Part shown: positions 34,372 through 45,231 of the stretch, one piece after another | Layout: every line of letters begins with the position of its first letter | Position numbering within the stretch: position 1 is the first letter of the stretch | Source: Rhypophila decipiens | Taxonomy: Eukaryota; Ascomycota; Sordariomycetes; Sordariales; Naviculisporaceae | Reading direction: 5' to 3' | NCBI GenBank assembly: GCA_033297075.1 | Contig: MU858059.1 | Location: 1-64,000, forward strand | Length of the DNA: 64,000 nucleotides | The notes under the pieces: model-generated | Told to the model about the DNA's origin: nothing | Databases searched by the model: none | Seen by the model: the letters and a program-made list of their open reading frames with translations, nothing else | Made by a program: the position numbers and the translations under genes

Positions 34372-35930
34372 GTGGTTGTTGTCTTTTCGTGATTTATTGT
34401 TTTGTTCTTTCTTTTTCTTTCCGTTCCAACGGGTGTCAAAGGATATAGTACCGGATTCTTTGTGGGACTTCTTAACTGAACGCTCTCTCATGTTTCGGAC
34501 TGTGCAAAGAATTTACTAGAATTCCATTGCATTTCTTTTGGATTTTGTTCCAGATATGGGTGTCTATGCATGTATCTACTTTTCAGGCAATTCATATGGG
34601 CATCTTTAGGAGTTGGTGTTTCTTTCTTGACTGGTTGGATGGATTGGTCGTGCGGGTGGTGGTGGAGCTCATCCAGAGTGGTGTGCTCCTGTGTAAAAAG
34701 AAAAATTATACTTACTCACGTTAGAGGATGGTTCATGGTACTGGTCCTTCTGTCTCTTGTTTTCCTTTTCATGATTGATATGATAGGTAGTCGGCCTCGA
34801 ATTAAAAAAGAGTAAAGAAGTTCCTTGATCTTACCCTTGTTTTCCACCAATGGTCCACGCCTGACTTGCGCCGTTAGACCATTTGTTCATATCTGATCAT
34901 ACTAGTGTCTTGAACAAATCAGCACGAGTATATACCTGTCCATCGGCTCCTTCCTCCTCGGGGTAGATGTGGATGGATGTGGACGGTGCAGATCTGGTGA
35001 GCGGGCCGATGTAGGTACCTTCCATTTGTATGGGGGGACGGGAGGAACCTTCAAGCCACATGTTGGCAAACTCTAATCCTTGCACATAATCCTCATACAT
35101 GTGCTTGCTTGCACCAACACTGAATTTGACCGTTCTCTGGAAGCAGCCCGGAGATGAGGGCATATGACGATGAAAGCCCCCGAAAAATATCTTCTTCCCC
35201 TTTTCCTGGAGTTTGGTAGTACCAGGGTTAGTGGAGGTAGAGTTAGTGATGGGGGATTTTGGCAGTCCAGGAACGTGGGACTTTGAGACCAAGACTAGAA
35301 AAGTTATTGCAGGATGCATTGCCAGCTGGTCCGTGATTCCTCAGTGCGAGATGGGAATGGTAGCAGGAACAAGCTCGGTCTTAAAACTGCATTTTAGTGA
35401 AGAACAACACTCTGTATGAGAACATGAAAACTATGCACCTAGTCATACCAAAACTGGTGACCGGGTAATTTTATATCATATCTGGGAAGAAAGAAGAAAC
35501 AAGGGGAGAACGGCAAAAACTCAGGTGCACGCAGCCAGTACTTAGTGGTTGGTGCTTGAAACACTGGCCTCTATGCCGGTACTCAATCAAGACTTCGAGC
35601 CAGACCTCCCCAGGTTCCCTAGGTCCAGGTGAGAATTGTATACCTATTTCGCGAGCACCCGCGCGGATTGAAAACAGATCTAAGGAGGTCATCGTGGGAA
35701 TACAAGAGGTGTCAGACCATTTATACCTGTACGGATACCGTTCATAAAGGTAAACTGCCTACCCCTTTCACGCCAACAGAGCAGGGGAGAGAAAGAAAGA
35801 TGTCGTGTCATAATCATGCTAATCAAGTCTATCGTAGGGCTTGAAACGCCCATTTTCCCAGGTTGCCCAATATCCCCCACCGCACCCGTGGCTACGTCCA
35901 TAAAGCAAAGAGCCCACAGCACCGGTCCTT
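34372..35930. other. Mostly intergenic, one doubtful open frame
   Basis: About 1.6 kb holding the 3' flanks of two convergent genes. The only open frame worth noting is on the minus strand at 34897-35319 (listed separately). The rest shows no supported structure. Confidence 0.4.
34897..35319 (-). CDS. Doubtful hypothetical protein, 140 aa
   Basis: Uninterrupted 140-codon frame with ATG and stop. The second half has a balanced amino-acid composition (KHMYEDYVQGLEFANMWLEG, SIHIYPEEEGADGQVYTRAD). I recognise no family and see no intron or signal peptide. It lies in a convergent intergenic region, so it could equally be an accidental frame or the remains of a gene. Confidence 0.25.
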   Translation of the reverse strand: MHPAITFLVLVSKSHVPGLPKSPITNSTSTNPGTTKLQEKGKKIFFGGFHRHMPSSPGCFQRTVKFSVGASKHMYEDYVQGLEFANMWLEGSSRPPIQMEGTYIGPLTRSAPSTSIHIYPEEEGADGQVYTRADLFKTLV

Positions 35931-37824
35931 CTATTTCCCTTCCAGTCCCAGAGTTTGAGCATCGGCTTTGACGATACGGAGAGTGTTTGTGTTGCCCATG
36001 CCGCCCTAGAATCAACGTCGTCAGTAAGAATGCTCCTATGATTTGCTTCGGAAGATGGTTATATCGTACCTTCCAGCCTTGGACAACAACTACAGTCTCA
36101 CCCTCGTGGAGGATGTCGAGACCATAGGCGTTCTGGAGACCCCACTTGATGCGGCGGTCGACGTCCTCCTGCCAGTTGACCTTGGAGAAATCGGGCTTGG
36201 CCTCAGGGAAGAGGAAGGGATACACGCCACGGTACAAATGGGCATACCGAGAAGCGGAGGCATTGCGGGTGATCATAATGATGGGGCAAACAGGCCTGTA
36301 CTTGGAAAGAAGGCGAGCAGAGACACCAGAGGTGGAGAGGACAAAAATGGCAGCAGCGTTGAGGTCCAGCGAGGCGCGCACAGCAGCCATCGCGCAGGAC
36401 TCGACGATCGCGACGGGTCGCTTGACGAGGGTGCACATCTCCTCAAAATGGCTGACATAAGGGATGGTGTTCTCCGCCATCAAGCACGTCTCGCTCATCT
36501 CGCGGACAGCTTCCTGGGGATAGTTGCCTTTGGCTGTCTCACCTGAAAGCTACACAAATGACATTAGCCGGGCAACAAAGAGCGAGAGGAGCGCGGGCAG
36601 TCCTTACCATGACGCAGTCAGCACCGTCCGTCACCGCGTTTCCAACATCGCTGATCTCGGCTCTGGTTGGTCTGGGGTTCTTGATCATGGACTCGAGCAT
36701 CTGGGTGGCGCAGATGACGGGCTTGCCAGCAATATTGCACATGGCAATGATCTTCTTCTGGGCAGCAAATACCTCCGAGGCGGGGATTTCAATGCCCAGG
36801 TCTCCACGGGCGACCATGACACCATCAGTCTCGGCCAAGATCTCGGCAAAGTTGTTGAGACCTTGTCTGTTCTCGATCTTGGCGATGATCTGGATGTGAG
36901 CGCCTTCCTTACCAAGGACCTCACGGATGTCCTTGATGTCCTGGCCGCGGCGGATGAATGAAGCAAAGACCATGTCGACATTGTTCTTGACGCCGAACCG
37001 CAGGTCGGCCTTGTCCTTCTCGGAGAGAGCTGGGAGGTCAACATCGGTGTTGGGAAGGTTCACGCCCTTTCGGGACGAGATGAAGCCGTTGTTCCTGGCC
37101 TTGACCTTGATGGTCTTCTCGTCTACGATCTCGAGCACATCGAAAGCCAAGACGCCATCGTCGACGTAGATGATACGGCCAGGGGAGATGACCTTGGTGA
37201 TGTTCTTGTAGTCAACATACCTGGGGAACGTCAGCTTTAGGATCTGAATACGGCGCTATGATTCAAGTCCAACTTACATATTCTCAATGTCACACGCAGT
37301 GGCATATTGATCATCTGTCGTGATGTTCAGGACCGTGCCGGCGGAAATGGGAATGTCCTCATCGCCCTTGGTGTTTCCTGTGCGGATCTCGGGTCCCTTG
37401 GTGTCGAGAGCGATGGCGACCTGGCGGCCCTTCTGTGTCGCCTCGGCTTTGCGGGCATTGTCGATGACGGACTCTGTGCGATGCGGTAAGAGGTAAGCAT
37501 GTGGTATCCTTTGACAGCTCGAGTTACACAAAGGCCTTGTCCGGCCCAGAAGCACGGGACTACCCGCATTGTCGACGACTCAATCGATGCAAAACACGTA
37601 CGGTGGTATTCATAGCTGCCGTGCGAGAAGTTCATGCGCACAACGTTGAGACCAGCATCGCGGAGCTTGTTGATAGCTTCGACGGAATTTGTCTTGGGAC
37701 CGATGGTGCAAATGATGGAGGTACGGCGGAAGTTACGGGGGGGCTTGTAGGCAGTGTCGAGCTGGGCAAGCCAGTCAATTCTGCCACCAAGGTCGAGGTG
37801 ATCAAGAGCCGATGTGGTCGCCAT
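35931..37824 (-). CDS. Pyruvate kinase
   Basis: Last enzyme of glycolysis, moving phosphate from phosphoenolpyruvate to ADP; cytosolic. Minus-strand exons 37824-37602, 37473-37278, 37220-36608, 36549-36070 and 36005-35931 give 528 aa, the usual fungal length. Junctions restore conserved sequence: [28 protein letters not shown], and [15 protein letters not shown]. Active-site features are the N-terminal [15 protein letters not shown], the metal and phosphate region [20 protein letters not shown], the catalytic-lysine signature [13 protein letters not shown], and [12 protein letters not shown]. The C-terminal allosteric domain ends with [20 protein letters not shown] on the small fifth exon. 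Complete. Commonly a single-copy gene in fungi. Confidence 0.97.
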
Positions 37825-38878
37825 TGTGATATCTAGACTGAATCAAGGATATATTTGGCGTTAAGACGAGGTGGGTGTAGAGGGAGAGGGAAGGGCTCGC
37901 GGATGCCAGGGACGAGGGTGCGGGATACGAGGTATAAGAATTCCTGGATCCGAGACAAAATCAGGTCAGTATTTTCTCAGAAAAAGAAATAGCTCAGAAA
38001 TACCAAGCGTAGGATGGAATCTAGCTCAGGGGAACAGAAAAATGTTGACTGGGGGTGGGATGGAACAGGCGACGTCGGTGCCCCGCCTTCGAAGCTGATG
38101 ATACCAGCGATCCGAACTCCGTTGGCGGAGACGTTCGTCCGTTGATGGGGGTTTTGGTTTTGGGTTTCATGCTGGAAGCACTTGCAGATGCATTGGATTT
38201 GGTCGAACTCACCTCAGAAAAATGCTACCCGTCAAGAAAGCAGATGATACCTGCTTCTGCTTCTGTAGAAGAGGGAAGATGGGGCGTCCAGGAGAAAATT
38301 CGCAGAGGGGGAATGAGTTTCTGCTGCGGGAAAAAAAACCGAAGACTCGCTCAATTCCCCCTCCTTCAATCAGTCTGAAGGGAGCTTGCACAGCTTGCAT
38401 CCCACTCAGCATCCAACGATAGCCTGTGGTGAGCCCCACATGGGACAGCCCACGTAACTTTTGACTTTTGGGGGCAGCCTTCAAGGTTGAGGTAACAGGG
38501 GGTGCGTGGCCAATCATATCCACTGATGATCGCCCGGGCGTGGGACAAGGTTTGTTGGTCGACCCCGCTCACCGATTTGGCCTCGCCAGACTCCAGCGGG
38601 CGCAAGTCAACATTTCTCAGCGAAAGTTTTGAGGAGGGAGACGTGCTAGCTCACGTGATGCCAAGCCTGCGAGCTCAGTCATTCTGGTGCTAGCGATCAG
38701 CTGTCGTAACCTCCGACCCCCACCAGACCTGTCAGCAGCTCCGACGCTTCGAAACAAAGGACCCTGACAGATAACGATCATCGTCCGCGCATCGTTGAAC
38801 ATTGCAATCTTGACCACCAGTCGCTTTCCACGCACCCATTCCCCGATATATAACCGCCCACGATTCGAATCAGACACA
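37825..38878. other. Divergent intergenic region between pyruvate kinase and mitofissin genes
   Basis: About 1 kb shared upstream region. CT- and GA-rich stretches occur on the pyruvate kinase side. A GATATATAA sequence at about 38845-38853 lies only 26 bp before the mitofissin ATG, so it may be leader rather than a core promoter. Confidence 0.4.
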
Positions 38879-39410
38879 ATGGTGGTAGGTATACCCCAAG
38901 CTGTTGTTTGGTGGACTTTTTTCCAGAGTCCCGAGTCTTGAAGCTTCAGAGCCTTAACGGTCTCTCTCCTAGCTCCTCAACTTGCTGACTTTTGGGTTAT
39001 GGTCGAAGCTCGGACGGCTAACCCATTATGCCTTTGACGCGGTCCTCTGTAAGTCTCCCACAGAGTCCCACTGCGCGAATGGGGATTTGCGAGTTGTTTG
39101 TCGCTAACCCATGCGCTCCCCAGTTTCCGCGTTCCTCGCTGGAATGAAGCGGTCGACCGGCTTGACGTAAGTCTCTCGTGCGCGCATCCACTACGCCCAA
39201 GGATCACGATCTCGAATGTCGACTCTCAGAAGCTGACCGTTGGGGCCCCGGTTGGGCATTGTTAGGGTCAGTTTCAAGAAAGACAAGGTCGCCGGTGAAA
39301 GCCCCGAGGTTTCGAGATGGGTAGACAAGTATCTGGGTGTCGGCGAATGGGTCATGGACCAATCAGTCGCGATCGCGGGCTCGAGTGGCTGGTTTGAACG
39401 AACCCGGTAG
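38879..39410 (+). CDS. ATG44: Mitofissin, Atg44 / DUF1748 family
   Basis: Small mitochondrial intermembrane-space protein. In yeasts Atg44 binds lipid membranes and drives mitochondrial fission needed for mitophagy. Four tiny exons, 38879-38884 (6 nt: ATG GTG), 38973-39048, 39124-39166 and 39266-39410, give 89 aa. All borders are GT..AG (donors GTAGGT, GTAAGT, GTAAGT). The joined protein matches the family closely: LTHYAFDAVLFSAFLAGMKR, then STGLTVSFKKDK, VSRWVDKYLGVGEWVMDQSV and a short C-terminal tail. The amphipathic or hydrophobic N-terminal half is visible. Because the exons are so short, no ATG-to-stop frame of useful size exists here and the gene is easily missed. It is divergent from pyruvate kinase and convergent with the MFS gene. 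Confidence 0.9.
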
Positions 39411-40201
39411 AGGGCTTATTAAGGGCGGCGGGAGTCATCGGGAGGCCGAGGAAGCGACCATGGCATAAATTGGATCGGGGCCGGTTGAGAATATAGGGGT
39501 TGGTTACGGCGGCATTGTTGGGTGTTTTTATCTTGTCCTCTCGGTTTTGTCCTCAGTCTGGGAGGATTCTTCCGTCGGGCAAACTGTTTTGGGCTCCTCA
39601 TCTTTGTCGGGGGAAGTCGGGCTCCCTCCGGATTGGCGTTCTGGGATATCCTTGATGTCGGGATGAATTCATACTTGAACTTTCTGAACTCGAATGCTTT
39701 TCGCTTCTCTTTACGTACTTTACTTCTCCAGGGCCGATGTATTCTTGGAATCTTCAAGTTTCCTCTGATGCATCGAAAATCATCTTGTTTTTTCATCCGT
39801 TGTTGCCCGACCTCGCACTCCTTGTGCACAGGTATTAGCCGAGGTTAAATGAGAACTGGGGTCAAATCCACCATGGTCCCTGAGGCCGAATGGATCATTC
39901 ACATAAATTCGATTACGATGATGGACTTCTTAAAACAAACGCATCCATTGTTGCTATGCAAAGTGCTCATCATTTCGTGTTTCCCATCAAAGTCGATTCC
40001 ATGAGAATGGCTTTTGCACTGTCTTTTTCATTCACGACCCAAGCTCTTCCCCACCCCTGCCAAGTCACAGATCCAACCCCTGATTTCAGGACCAATCAGT
40101 ACCTACCGTACCTCACGTGTCCATCTTGGATGTGATGGGCAACCCCAATACCAAAGGGACCTAGAATCCCGTTCATGGCCATCTCTTGGGTTCTTTCAAG
40201 C
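39411..40201. other. Convergent intergenic region, no gene recognised
   Basis: About 790 bp between the stops of the mitofissin and MFS genes. Open frames here (for example 39419-39829 on the minus strand) have no family features and biased composition. Confidence 0.4.
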
Positions 40202-41978
40202 CTACAGATTCTTTATTGGGTATTTCTTCCTCAAAGTCTCGCCGTAACGCATGATCAGCCACGGCGCTGGTACCATGGCGAGCGCAATGAAGCCGAGCAG
40301 GCTGTTGCCCCAACCGATTCCCAGGTCGTTATACATCTCCAACCCGCACAGCGGCAGCACCGCGCCGAAGATGCTTCTGACGACCGTATTGGCGGCAAGT
40401 GCAGATGCTGCGTAGAGGGTAAATGTGTCGACCAGTGTCTGTTTCATTGTCAGCAGCTGTGTTATCTCTCACCGACTCTCAGAAGGAAGCGGCACGATCT
40501 TACCGTGATGATGGCCATGAAGATAAGGACGTTACCAAACCCACTGTGTCACATTAGCCAAACAAAGACCCCCGACACAGGCCAACAGAGGTGTCGAGAA
40601 CTCACATGAGAGCATGGCTCATAATGGGAACAATCCAATGAACCCGGTACTGAGCGGTCCAGCCATAAATGAAGAAGCCCGTTGGTAAAAGGATGGCCCC
40701 GATAGGCAGAGGAGCAAGACGGTCCTCGGGCTTATAACCCGGGCCACCATTCTCGATCGACTTTGCTCTGACAATCCGATCGTTCGTCATCGTAAAGTAG
40801 ACAAGTCCGGCCAGAGAGCCCACGCCGAGGCCAAGAAAGACCAGGCCCACGACGCTGTCGTCAAAAAAATAGTTGTTCATAAACACCTCGCTGATGCTCG
40901 TGAACAGCAGGTACAGATATCCGTAGATGATGGATACGTACAGGGCGTAGATGATGCATATCGGACTTTTGGCCAGCATCCGCAACGGGCGTACGATGCT
41001 CCGCTTGAAGTAGTCGAATTTGGACAGGCCAGCATCGAGCTTGGAGCGCAACATGTCGTTTCCGGTTTCCTTCCGGAGCCGCATCACGCGTCGCTGAAGT
41101 ATCACAGGGGCGTACGATTCCCGAGCCAGGAGGAGCATGGCAACGGCGAGGACCCCGGCCACTATGACGATGATCCAGAACGTCCAGCGCCATCCCTTGG
41201 CGTCTGCGAGGAAACCGCCCGCGATGGGACCGATGATGGGAGCGAACAGGGGCCCCACGGTGTACATGGACATCCACTTGCCCCGTTGCTCTTGTGGGAT
41301 CATGTCTGCGATGGTGCCGCCCGAGTTGGTCATGGGACAGCTCGCAAAGGTGCCCGACAAGAAGCGGAAAACGATGAGCGCAGTCAGTGAAGGAGCGAGA
41401 GCACAGGCGGTCGTGAACACCACAAGGCCGAGGTTGCAGATGTGATAGACGGGGATCCGGCCGTAGATCTCGCTCAGGGGTGCTATCAGCAATGGGCCGG
41501 TGGCATAGCCCAGCACGTACACGCTGACCACAAAGCTCGAGAGCTCGTTGTTGTCGGACTGGAAGCCCTCCATGAGCTGGCCGACACCCGGGGCCAGGAT
41601 GGACGAGGCCAGCGGGCTCACGAATGTGAGAAGACTCACCAGAGCGCAGTTGATCACCTTGGTCCAGAAAGGCCAGTTGTAAGGGTTCTCGGGGTCGTCA
41701 TCGGTCCACCAGACAATGTTGGCGTCGTCGGTTTCTTCTTCCTCGGTGCCTCGGCTTTTGTCGTCAGGCCCCAGCCCCTTTTCGGGATCCTCCTTTGATC
41801 GGTGTGATGCAGCGATCGACCTTCTCCGTCGTTCTCGGTCTTCCTCGGTAGGGATGAAGCCTAGATCCGAGGGGATGTCGGCGTCGTGCCCTTCCTCGAC
41901 GGCCTGCCGTATCGACCGTTGTCTTTGAAGCGTGTTCGTGGGGGCTGGGTCACCTTCATCTTCTGTGGCTGATGCCAT
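40202..41978 (-). CDS. MFS transporter, DHA1 (drug:H+ antiporter) type
   Basis: Twelve-helix plasma-membrane exporter of the polyamine/drug antiporter group. Exons 41978-40606, 40543-40504 (40 nt) and 40438-40202 give 549 aa. The middle micro-exon restores [19 protein letters not shown] hydrophilic, charged N-terminal tail of about 95 residues precedes [10 protein letters not shown], the usual entry to helix 1. The antiporter motif after helix 2 reads [14 protein letters not shown] proline/glycine motif C equivalent is [18 protein letters not shown], and GWRWTFWI follows. The last exon has [17 protein letters not shown] and [12 protein letters not shown], conserved ends of the family. Substrate cannot be told from sequence. 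No biosynthetic cluster is near, so a housekeeping or resistance role is equally possible. Confidence 0.92.
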
Positions 41979-43546
41979 GACGCGGGTTAGGGTTATACGT
42001 CAGGAATGACCGTGGTGAGCTTCATCTTGTTAGTGAAGGCTTACGGGTTGCAGTCCCGAGTATAATAAACCCTGGAGAGTAACAGTCTTGCCACACGGGG
42101 CAGCTCTAATACACGGGTATATTTGCGTAGAAAACAGTTGACTGTCCGGCTCGAGCTCCCATGAAACGACAAGAAAGGTGTGGAAGGGTACGGTATCATC
42201 ATGAACTCACCTCGGCTTGATCGCCAAGAAATATGTGCTTGCTGGTGTCAAGCAGGTATGCAGCCCTTACAAAAGGTTCCAAACAAGGACCCTCTGAGTT
42301 TTCACCGGGGAAGGAGTCAAAACCATCAAGAGAGTGCAAAACAAAAGTGAGCAGCCCAACTCACAGCTCGGGGAGGAAGTCATGATCTACTACTCTCTTC
42401 CATGATTTTTTCCTCATTCTTCAACAGAATTCCCCAACACACAAACAGACAGCCAAACCCTTGTGACTGCATACAACTGCAACCTTGCGAGTGCCGCCAG
42501 TCCGGGGTTGGAGTGCTTCAATCATTCTTCCGATGGCCGCAGAGATTCAAGACCAAACCTGAAAAGGAATGGTCTCGCTTTGTTGAAGGAGGCTTGATCG
42601 GCTTCCCGGCACCTCGTCGAACGGATGTGACCATCACGAATGGGCGGGATTCGAACACGGGCAGGGTTCGTCATTGCCGGTCCTGCAGGCCTGGAAACTT
42701 GGTGGGAAGAAGATCGGGGTTTAGGCCGGACATAAATACCCATTTTTTATTTATTGCATCACATCATCAGGATCGACTCTGCACCAAGACAAGAAGCGCG
42801 GCTCCTGATATTGTCGGGTCAAATATGAGGGACATCCGGTGACAAAACGCTTCCCTCTTTCCCTTTAGAGCAACAGAGCCCGCAGTAGCTCGACGGGTTG
42901 CGACAGGCACAAATTTCCTTGACACCTCATATGACCGCCTGCGAGGTTCTCACCGGGCCAGGAAGAAGCAACGAAAAGCATCATGTAACAGACAGACAAG
43001 CGACATCGTGGAGTTGAGAGGTCCAAGTCATGTAACCCCGCACTGCGATTATAACCAGAATATCCTATCAGGACCAGGATCACTACATCCGACTGAGGCG
43101 ACATGTCGCTTAATATGCAAGAAAGGAACTGCAAACGGACAGTATCCGTATAGTTGGCAGAGCCCAAATTGTGCTCGAGTAATACAAACTCGTGCCGGAC
43201 CTGCCCCTTACTCGGTTGTATAAGCTGTATTAGTAATCATCAGAAACACCAGCCAATATCGGTGATATCATTACAACCACCGCAATGGCACCCAATGAGA
43301 TGCGGGCTAGCCGGACAATTTTCGGGGGCAATCAAAGAATGATGATGCCATCATCCAGCAATTGGAGTCTCCACTTGGTGAGTGAGTACCATCTCCTTGT
43401 TTCTTAGAACTACACTAGTAAACATCAACCTCCCAAATTGAATCCTACCCCATCCATCAGTAGTACAACTGTACAAGATACTCAACTTTCTCAACAACTT
43501 GTAGCCATAAACACCATCATCAGAAACATCACCATCCCGCCTCAAA
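41979..43546. other. Divergent intergenic region, no gene recognised
   Basis: About 1.6 kb between the divergent MFS and SDR genes. A B-box-like sequence on the minus strand at about 42650 was examined as a tRNA and rejected. No exon or repeat is supported. Confidence 0.4.
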
Positions 43547-44359
43547 ATGGCTGCTCACAACGTCCTCCTCCTAGGCGGCCACGGCAAGATCGCCCAGCTC
43601 CTCACCCCACTCCTCCTCCGGCGGTCCTGGAACGTCACCAGCGTGATCCGCAACCCAGACCAAGTCCCCGCCATCCAATCCCTTGCACCACCACCACCCT
43701 CGACTACTGGGGGGCAGCTCAACGTTCTAGTCCGCAGCCTAGAGGACATCAAGTCGCAGTCCCAAGCGCGGTCCATCATCGACGAGGTCAAGCCGGACTT
43801 CATTGTCTGGAGCGCCGGTGCCGGGGGCAAAGGCGGCCCCTCGAGGACCTTTGCCATCGACCGTGATGCCGCGATCCATTTCATCAGGGCGGCTGCCGAG
43901 GAGTCGAGCGGCGTCACGCGGTTCCTCTTGATTTCGTACTTGGGCAGTCGGAGGACGAAACCGGCTTGGTGGAGCGAGGAGAGCTGGGAGGAGATGAGCA
44001 AGGTTAATGCGGGGGCGCTGAAGAATTACTACGAGGCTAAAGTCGCCGCGGACGAGGTGTTGTATGAGGCGGGGAGTCGAGCTGGGCAGAGGAGGTTTGT
44101 CGGGATTGACCTCCGCCCCGGGACACTGGTGGATGAGAAGGCTGGAAAGGTCGAGCTGGGCAAGACAAGGAAGAGTGGAGGGAATGTGAGTAGGGAGAGT
44201 GTAGCCCAGGTGGCGGATCAGCTGCTTGCGGCCGGGGATGTAGGGAATGTGTGGCTGGATTTGCTGGACGGCGAGGATGATATTACTGGTGCTATTGAGA
44301 GAGTTGTCAAAGATGGCGTAGATTGCGCAGAGGGCGAGAGCTTTTACGGCGGCAAGTAA
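43547..44359 (+). CDS. Atypical short-chain dehydrogenase, NAD(P)-binding
   Basis: Intronless 270-aa protein of the extended/atypical SDR group that binds NAD(P) without a classical catalytic tetrad. The N-terminus has the nucleotide fold LLLGGHGKIAQLLTPLLLRR (GxxGxxA type), followed by a basic Arg in SVIRNPDQ that could favour NADP. Further signs are DFIVWSAGAGGKGG, FLLISYLGSRR, a possible lysine in NYYEAKVAADEVL, and the DLRPGTLVDE loop, all typical of the family. Similar fungal proteins are annotated as NAD-dependent epimerase-like proteins of unknown substrate. ATG at 43547 directly precedes the fold, so the start is secure. Confidence 0.85.
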   Translation: MAAHNVLLLGGHGKIAQLLTPLLLRRSWNVTSVIRNPDQVPAIQSLAPPPPSTTGGQLNVLVRSLEDIKSQSQARSIIDEVKPDFIVWSAGAGGKGGPSRTFAIDRDAAIHFIRAAAEESSGVTRFLLISYLGSRRTKPAWWSEESWEEMSKVNAGALKNYYEAKVAADEVLYEAGSRAGQRRFVGIDLRPGTLVDEKAGKVELGKTRKSGGNVSRESVAQVADQLLAAGDVGNVWLDLLDGEDDITGAIERVVKDGVDCAEGESFYGGK

Positions 44360-44697
44360 TCCTGGTCAACAAGAGGGAGAATGGGGCAATGAAGGAGATT
44401 GGATAAAGATATGTCCAAAAAAGGAATATCTCATTCCAAAATACGAACAAAACACCACACCCAATCACTCGATCCATTTTTGTAAAATTTCCAGTGAGAG
44501 CAACATGAATTTCTTGACAAGACCTGTATACACAAACGCCCACTGATGCAAAGACGAAGCCAAAAACAAGATGTGTTTCCCCCAACCCAGACCGATGTAT
44601 CCATGCAATCAATGACTTTCAACAAGCAACCAGCCGGCCAGCCAACCAGTGCCTTTTAAAGAAGAAAAAATGTACAGACCACCAAAGGCCCATTTAA
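44360..44697. other. Short convergent intergenic region
   Basis: About 340 bp between two convergent stops. It probably holds both transcription ends. Nothing else seen. Confidence 0.5.
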
Positions 44698-45231
44698 TTA
44701 CCCCGTGCCACCCAAAACCGGCACCGAAACCCCCGGACATCCCAACCCCTTGTTGCCCGTCAAGCTCTGGATGGCAATGACCATGACCAAATTCCGCTTC
44801 TTTTGCAGCTCCTTGTCGCCCAGCTGTCCGTTGTTATTCCACTCGTCGATCTTGATGGGCATCGTGACGTCGGGCTGGGGATAGAAGCCCATGTTGAGGC
44901 CAATCTTGACGGCCGCGCGGAACGTCGGGTCGTCCACGTCGGGCGGACACGAGCAGTCGATCGCGACGGACGGGTTAGCGCCCTGACATCTTGCTGAGCC
45001 GTCTCCGAGGGGGATCCCGCGCTGCACGCCAAAGTCCTTTGGGAAGAAGTCGAGCGGCTCGGCGGCGTTGGCGGGGAGCTGGTTGAGGAGTTTGGTTACG
45101 TTTTGGGGGATTTGGCCGCGGGGTGGTGCCTGGCGAGGTGCAACTTGTTGTCGTGGGATTGCAGAGACTGATGACGAGATACCGCCAACCACTACCAAGA
45201 AGGTGAGAAGGGATGATGTTGTGAGTTGCAT
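44698..45231 (-). CDS. Small secreted protein, 177 aa
   Basis: Predicted secreted protein with a clear signal peptide (MQLTTSSLLTFLVVVGG..., cleavage likely near residues 24-28) followed by a Pro/Gln/Arg-rich segment with dibasic-like sites (RQQVAPRQAPPRG). The mature part has four Cys: one in GDGSARCQG, two in AIDCSCPPDVDD, and one in GLGCPG near the end. That number allows two disulfides. I know similar short fungal secreted proteins but cannot name a function. Intronless. Small size, secretion and even Cys count make it a candidate effector or surface protein, which is inference only. Confidence 0.8.
   Translation of the reverse strand: MQLTTSSLLTFLVVVGGISSSVSAIPRQQVAPRQAPPRGQIPQNVTKLLNQLPANAAEPLDFFPKDFGVQRGIPLGDGSARCQGANPSVAIDCSCPPDVDDPTFRAAVKIGLNMGFYPQPDVTMPIKIDEWNNNGQLGDKELQKKRNLVMVIAIQSLTGNKGLGCPGVSVPVLGGTG

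Noticed and set aside
33673..34491. 272-aa minus-strand frame opposite the Asn-rich protein
   Set aside because: A long run of Val and Leu simply mirrors the AAC/AAT codon repeats of the plus-strand gene.
38845..38853. GATATATAA as TATA box of the mitofissin gene
   Set aside because: Only 26 bp before the ATG, leaving almost no leader; it is more likely leader sequence.
42600..42720. Possible tRNA on the minus strand, from a TTCGAATCCC B-box-like sequence near 42650
   Set aside because: The T-stem does not pair and no A-box, D-arm or acceptor stem could be drawn around it.
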